Positions 61,345-64,000 of a DNA stretch of 64,000 nucleotides are shown here, in pieces (position 1 is the stretch's first letter; each line of letters starts with the position of its first letter). Under the pieces are notes generated by a model. It was given only the letters and a program-made list of their open reading frames with translations. It searched no databases and was not told where the DNA came from. Location of the stretch: positions 62,001 through 126,000 of the forward strand of contig DATAXP010000143.1 in the NCBI GenBank assembly GCA_036272935.1. Direction: 5' to 3'. Position numbers and translations under genes: made by a program. The DNA is from DATAXP01 sp036272935. GTDB taxonomy: Bacteria; Planctomycetota; Planctomycetia; Pirellulales; PNKZ01.

Positions 61345-62760
61345 CTACCCGGTGATCTTTGCCAGCGCTTCGCCCTCATTCAGGGTTGGGCGCTCGGGGC
61401 GGCCCTTGTGCAGGTAGACCAATTTCATGTGGTCGACGCCCAGCAGGTGCAGGATCGTGGCGTGCAGGTCGTGGATGTGCAGCCGATCCTCGACCGCGTG
61501 CAGCCCCACCTCGTCGGTCGCGCCGATCGCCTGCCCTCCCTTCACGCCGCCACCGGCCATCCACATGGTGAAGCCGGTGGGATTGTGATCGCGGCCGTTG
61601 CCTTTCTCCGACATCGGCGTGCGGCCAAACTCGCCACCCCAGACGACGAGCGTCGAGTCGAGCAGCCCGGTGCGCTTCAGGTCCCTGAGCAGCCCCGCGA
61701 CCGGCTTATCCATTGTGCGGCAGTGCTCGCTGTGGTTCTTCTCGATGTTCGAGTGCGCGTCCCACTTGCTGCCCGCACCGTGGTAAAGCTGCACGAAGCG
61801 CACGCCGCGCTCGACCATCCGGCGCGCGATCAGGCATTGCTCGCCGAACTTGGCGGTCTTGGCGTCGTCCATCCCGTACAGGGCTCGCGTCTCGGCCGTC
61901 TCGCTGGCCAGGTCGACCAGTTCCGGCGCCTCGGCCTGCATGCGGAATGCCAGCTCGTAGCTGTGGATGCGGGCTTCGAGCTCGGTTTGCTCGCGGCGGC
62001 TGCGCAGGTGTTCGCGGTTGAACTGTTCGAGCAGTTCGAGCTTGCCGCGCTGGCGGGCGTCGCTCAGTTCTGGCGGCGTCGAGAGGTTCGCAATCGGCTC
62101 ATCGCCTTCGCCGACGCGCGTCCCCTGGTACATGGCGGGCATGAACCCGGCGCTCCAATTGCGCGTGCCGTTGGTCACCTGAGCGCTGCTGTCCTGCATG
62201 ACGATGAACGCCGGCAGGTTCTGGTTCTCGGTCCCCAGGCCATACGACACCCAAGCACCCAGCGACGGCCGGCCTCCCATCGTCTGCCCGGTGTTCATCT
62301 GGCAGACGCCGCCCGAGTGGTTAATTCCGTCGCCGTAGCAACTGCGCAGCACGGCAATGTCGTCGACGCAGGTGGCGATGTGCGGCAACCAATCGCTCAC
62401 CCATAGGCCGCTCTGGCCGTGCTGCTTCCACTTGCGCTGGCTGGCCAAGAGCGGAGCGTCGTTCTCACCCATCGCCGTGATCACCGGCTTGAAGCTTGCC
62501 GGCAGCGGCTTGCCGGCCAACTCGTTGAGCATCGGCTTGGGATCGAACGTATCGAGATGGCTAGGGCCGCCCTCCATGAACAGAAAGATCACGCTCTTCG
62601 CACGCGCCTTGAAGTGTGGTCCACGCGGCGATGCGGCAGTGTCGCCGTGGGCACTGCCGCCCAACAGCGCATTGAGCGCCAACGCGCCAAACCCGGCGCC
62701 GCCGTATTGCAGGAACTCCCGGCGCGAATGAAACACAGGACGATGAGCATCAATCGACAT
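61345..62760 (-). CDS. DUF1501 domain protein, partner of the edge DUF1549/DUF1553 gene
   Basis: The 471-residue protein starts MSIDAHRPVFHSRREFLQYG, a Tat-like leader in the form SRREFLQ. Family segments are FLFMEGGPSHLDTFDPKP, WGGEFGRTPMSEKGNGRDHN and HDLHATILHLLGVDHMKL. It is convergent with the DUF1501 gene on plus, with six bases between the two stop codons. The start overlaps the end of the upstream DUF1553 gene by 11 bp, indicating coupling. Confidence 0.94.
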   Translation of the reverse strand: MSIDAHRPVFHSRREFLQYGGAGFGALALNALLGGSAHGDTAASPRGPHFKARAKSVIFLFMEGGPSHLDTFDPKPMLNELAGKPLPASFKPVITAMGENDAPLLASQRKWKQHGQSGLWVSDWLPHIATCVDDIAVLRSCYGDGINHSGGVCQMNTGQTMGGRPSLGAWVSYGLGTENQNLPAFIVMQDSSAQVTNGTRNWSAGFMPAMYQGTRVGEGDEPIANLSTPPELSDARQRGKLELLEQFNREHLRSRREQTELEARIHSYELAFRMQAEAPELVDLASETAETRALYGMDDAKTAKFGEQCLIARRMVERGVRFVQLYHGAGSKWDAHSNIEKNHSEHCRTMDKPVAGLLRDLKRTGLLDSTLVVWGGEFGRTPMSEKGNGRDHNPTGFTMWMAGGGVKGGQAIGATDEVGLHAVEDRLHIHDLHATILHLLGVDHMKLVYLHKGRPERPTLNEGEALAKITG

Positions 62761-64000
62761 AGAGCAACTCGTTCGAGTTCAACAACACGTGGCAAAAATC
62801 GATCCATGCGGACTGCCGACCTGCGTCGGGCGACTTGCCGCCGCGGCCGTCGCTTTGCAGGTCTTGCCGGTGAGCCGAGGCATCGGCCAGCGGCCGGTCG
62901 CCATCGAACGGCCAATGCCCAATTGTCGATTTCGCGTCGGCAGGGTTGTGAATCAGCAGATCGTCGCTATCGAGCGCCGCGCCGGTAAGCCGCACCTCGT
63001 CAATCAACCCGTTCCAGCGGTGAACTTTCTGCCCTTCGCGACCGCCAAGCACCAAGGAAAGTTTCGAGCCGTAGCCGTTGGTAACTTTGTGCGGCACGCT
63101 GGCACTCAGCAGCGGCGCATCGGAGCGCGACAGGTCCTTCATCGAGAACGTGATTCCAGCCGGCGTTGTGTCCCCGATCTTCACCGACACTGCCACGTAG
63201 TACGGCTTGTTCAACTCCAGCCGCAGGTCGGAGGCGATCACCTCGTAGGTTGGCTCTTCGCCGTCGGCGGCCTTGCCGACCAATTGCAGGATCAAGTTCC
63301 GCGGCTTGTATTTCGACGCAGTGCTCGTGACGCCCAGTGACCAGCCGGGTTGCCGCTGATCGCTGTTCCACTGCGAAGCGATCACGCGCACACTGGCGTT
63401 GTCGTACAGGCTGCGCAGCAGCACGATCGCTTCGACGGTGAAGTCGCCGCCGGGGGCGCCCTCGAGCGTCGTCCGCAGCATGGTGCTTTCGCTATCCCGC
63501 AGCTCGATCGCCTTCGACGCGCGGCCCGGCATGTCGACCAATTGCGTCTCGGCTAGCCCTCGTTGTGGATCGGCAACTAACAGACCTTGCCGCGCGAGAA
63601 ACTCTCGCGAGCAGCGCAGCTCGTTGTCGCGCGGCTCGCGCCCCAGCGCCCAGCGGAACGCCTGCGAGATCCGGTCGTTCTCATCGGTCGAATTGAGCTT
63701 CTCCACACGAGCCGCCATCGCATTGGCCCGCTCGAGCGCCCAGGGGCCGTTGATCATCAACAGCGCCTGCGTGGGCGTAGTAGTTGTGTGTCGCGCCGGG
63801 CAGCTCGACAGCCCGTCGGCCACATCGAACGCGTTGAGCACTTCGTCGCGCTTGTTGCGCTGCACTTTGACGTACACGCTCCGCCGCGGGTCAGTCCCCG
63901 CCACCGATGGCCCGCCGACCGTCTGATCTAGCTCGCCGCTGGCCACCAGCATCGCGTCGCGGGCTTGCTCGGCATCGAGACGCCGCAAATTCATCCGCCA
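62750..64000 (-). CDS. DUF1553-LamG protein, N-terminal part beyond window
   Basis: The frame is open to the window edge (the residues before MNLRRLDAE are also coding), so the 5' end is outside. The visible 417 residues hold the end of DUF1553 (PTQALLMINGPWALERA, FRWALGREPRDNEL). A LamG-type jelly-roll follows (FTVEAIVLLRSLYDNASVRV ... HRWNGLIDEVRLTGAALDSD), and the DUF1553 closing motif DFCHVLLNSNELLYVD comes last. The LamG domain is thus inserted inside DUF1553. Pairs with the DUF1501 gene downstream, which it overlaps by 11 bp. Confidence 0.9.
   Translation of the reverse strand, partial: WRMNLRRLDAEQARDAMLVASGELDQTVGGPSVAGTDPRRSVYVKVQRNKRDEVLNAFDVADGLSSCPARHTTTTPTQALLMINGPWALERANAMAARVEKLNSTDENDRISQAFRWALGREPRDNELRCSREFLARQGLLVADPQRGLAETQLVDMPGRASKAIELRDSESTMLRTTLEGAPGGDFTVEAIVLLRSLYDNASVRVIASQWNSDQRQPGWSLGVTSTASKYKPRNLILQLVGKAADGEEPTYEVIASDLRLELNKPYYVAVSVKIGDTTPAGITFSMKDLSRSDAPLLSASVPHKVTNGYGSKLSLVLGGREGQKVHRWNGLIDEVRLTGAALDSDDLLIHNPADAKSTIGHWPFDGDRPLADASAHRQDLQSDGRGGKSPDAGRQSAWIDFCHVLLNSNELLYVD

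Overview
The window looks like a chromosomal segment of a GC-rich planctomycete, most likely order Pirellulales. This is inferred from family content, not from a marker gene. The supporting families are three intact or edge-cut DUF1549/DUF1553 proteins (two of them visibly with cytochrome-like CxxCH domains) paired with DUF1501 proteins, plus a broken fourth; two Ser/Thr kinases, one of them overlapping an ECF sigma gene; a very large extracellular beta-strand-repeat protein with a PEP-CTERM tail; a DUF4139 protein; a lone Flp pilin; and LamG ectodomains. No rRNA gene, CRISPR array, complete transposon or phage structural gene was recognised.

Layout. 1-4062: LpxL/HtrB-type acyltransferase (cut by the edge), Gfo/Idh/MocA oxidoreductase and uvrB, all on minus. 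4194-4415: tRNA-Ile(GAT) and tRNA-Ala(TGC) with a strong hairpin between them, then a terminator. 4928-19480: one 4,850-residue secreted repeat protein. 19741-23051: STN-domain protein, DUF4139 protein and a small membrane protein. 23324-30666: kinase, ECF sigma factor, DUF1501 and DUF1549/DUF1553, all on minus. 30847-32841: zinc-ribbon miniprotein, small membrane protein, Flp pilin and a tRNA-dihydrouridine synthase coupled to an upstream duplicated TolC-like gene. 34911-41495: PQQ-type propeller, receptor-like kinase with LamG and C-type-lectin-like ectodomain, esterase. 41718-46669: HtrA-like protease, polytopic membrane protein, HEAT-type protein, DNase I-fold hydrolase. 46812-49415: accessory island with a terminator, two small unknown genes, a mosaic of three truncated genes (S8 protease, DUF1549, WD40-like) and a decayed REP-associated transposase with its palindromes. 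49435-53136: metH. 53482-56318: operon of a Pro/Ala-rich membrane protein, a BY-kinase-like protein without the P-loop lysine, and an ExeA-like AAA ATPase. 56744-64000: two DUF1549/DUF1553 plus DUF1501 pairs, convergent.

How the genes may work together. DUF1549/DUF1553-DUF1501 pairs are a planctomycete hallmark of unclear biochemistry; the pairs here differ in where LamG and cytochrome modules sit, which suggests module shuffling. The giant PEP-CTERM protein implies an exosortase elsewhere in the genome, and the 53482-56318 operon resembles genes that accompany exosortase/exopolysaccharide loci. The most unusual regions are the giant cysteine-free repeat protein, the decaying island at 46812-49415, the pseudo-BY-kinase operon and the receptor-like kinase. 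Several families of short palindromic repeats are scattered between genes. Functions are read by eye from motifs; no database search was run.
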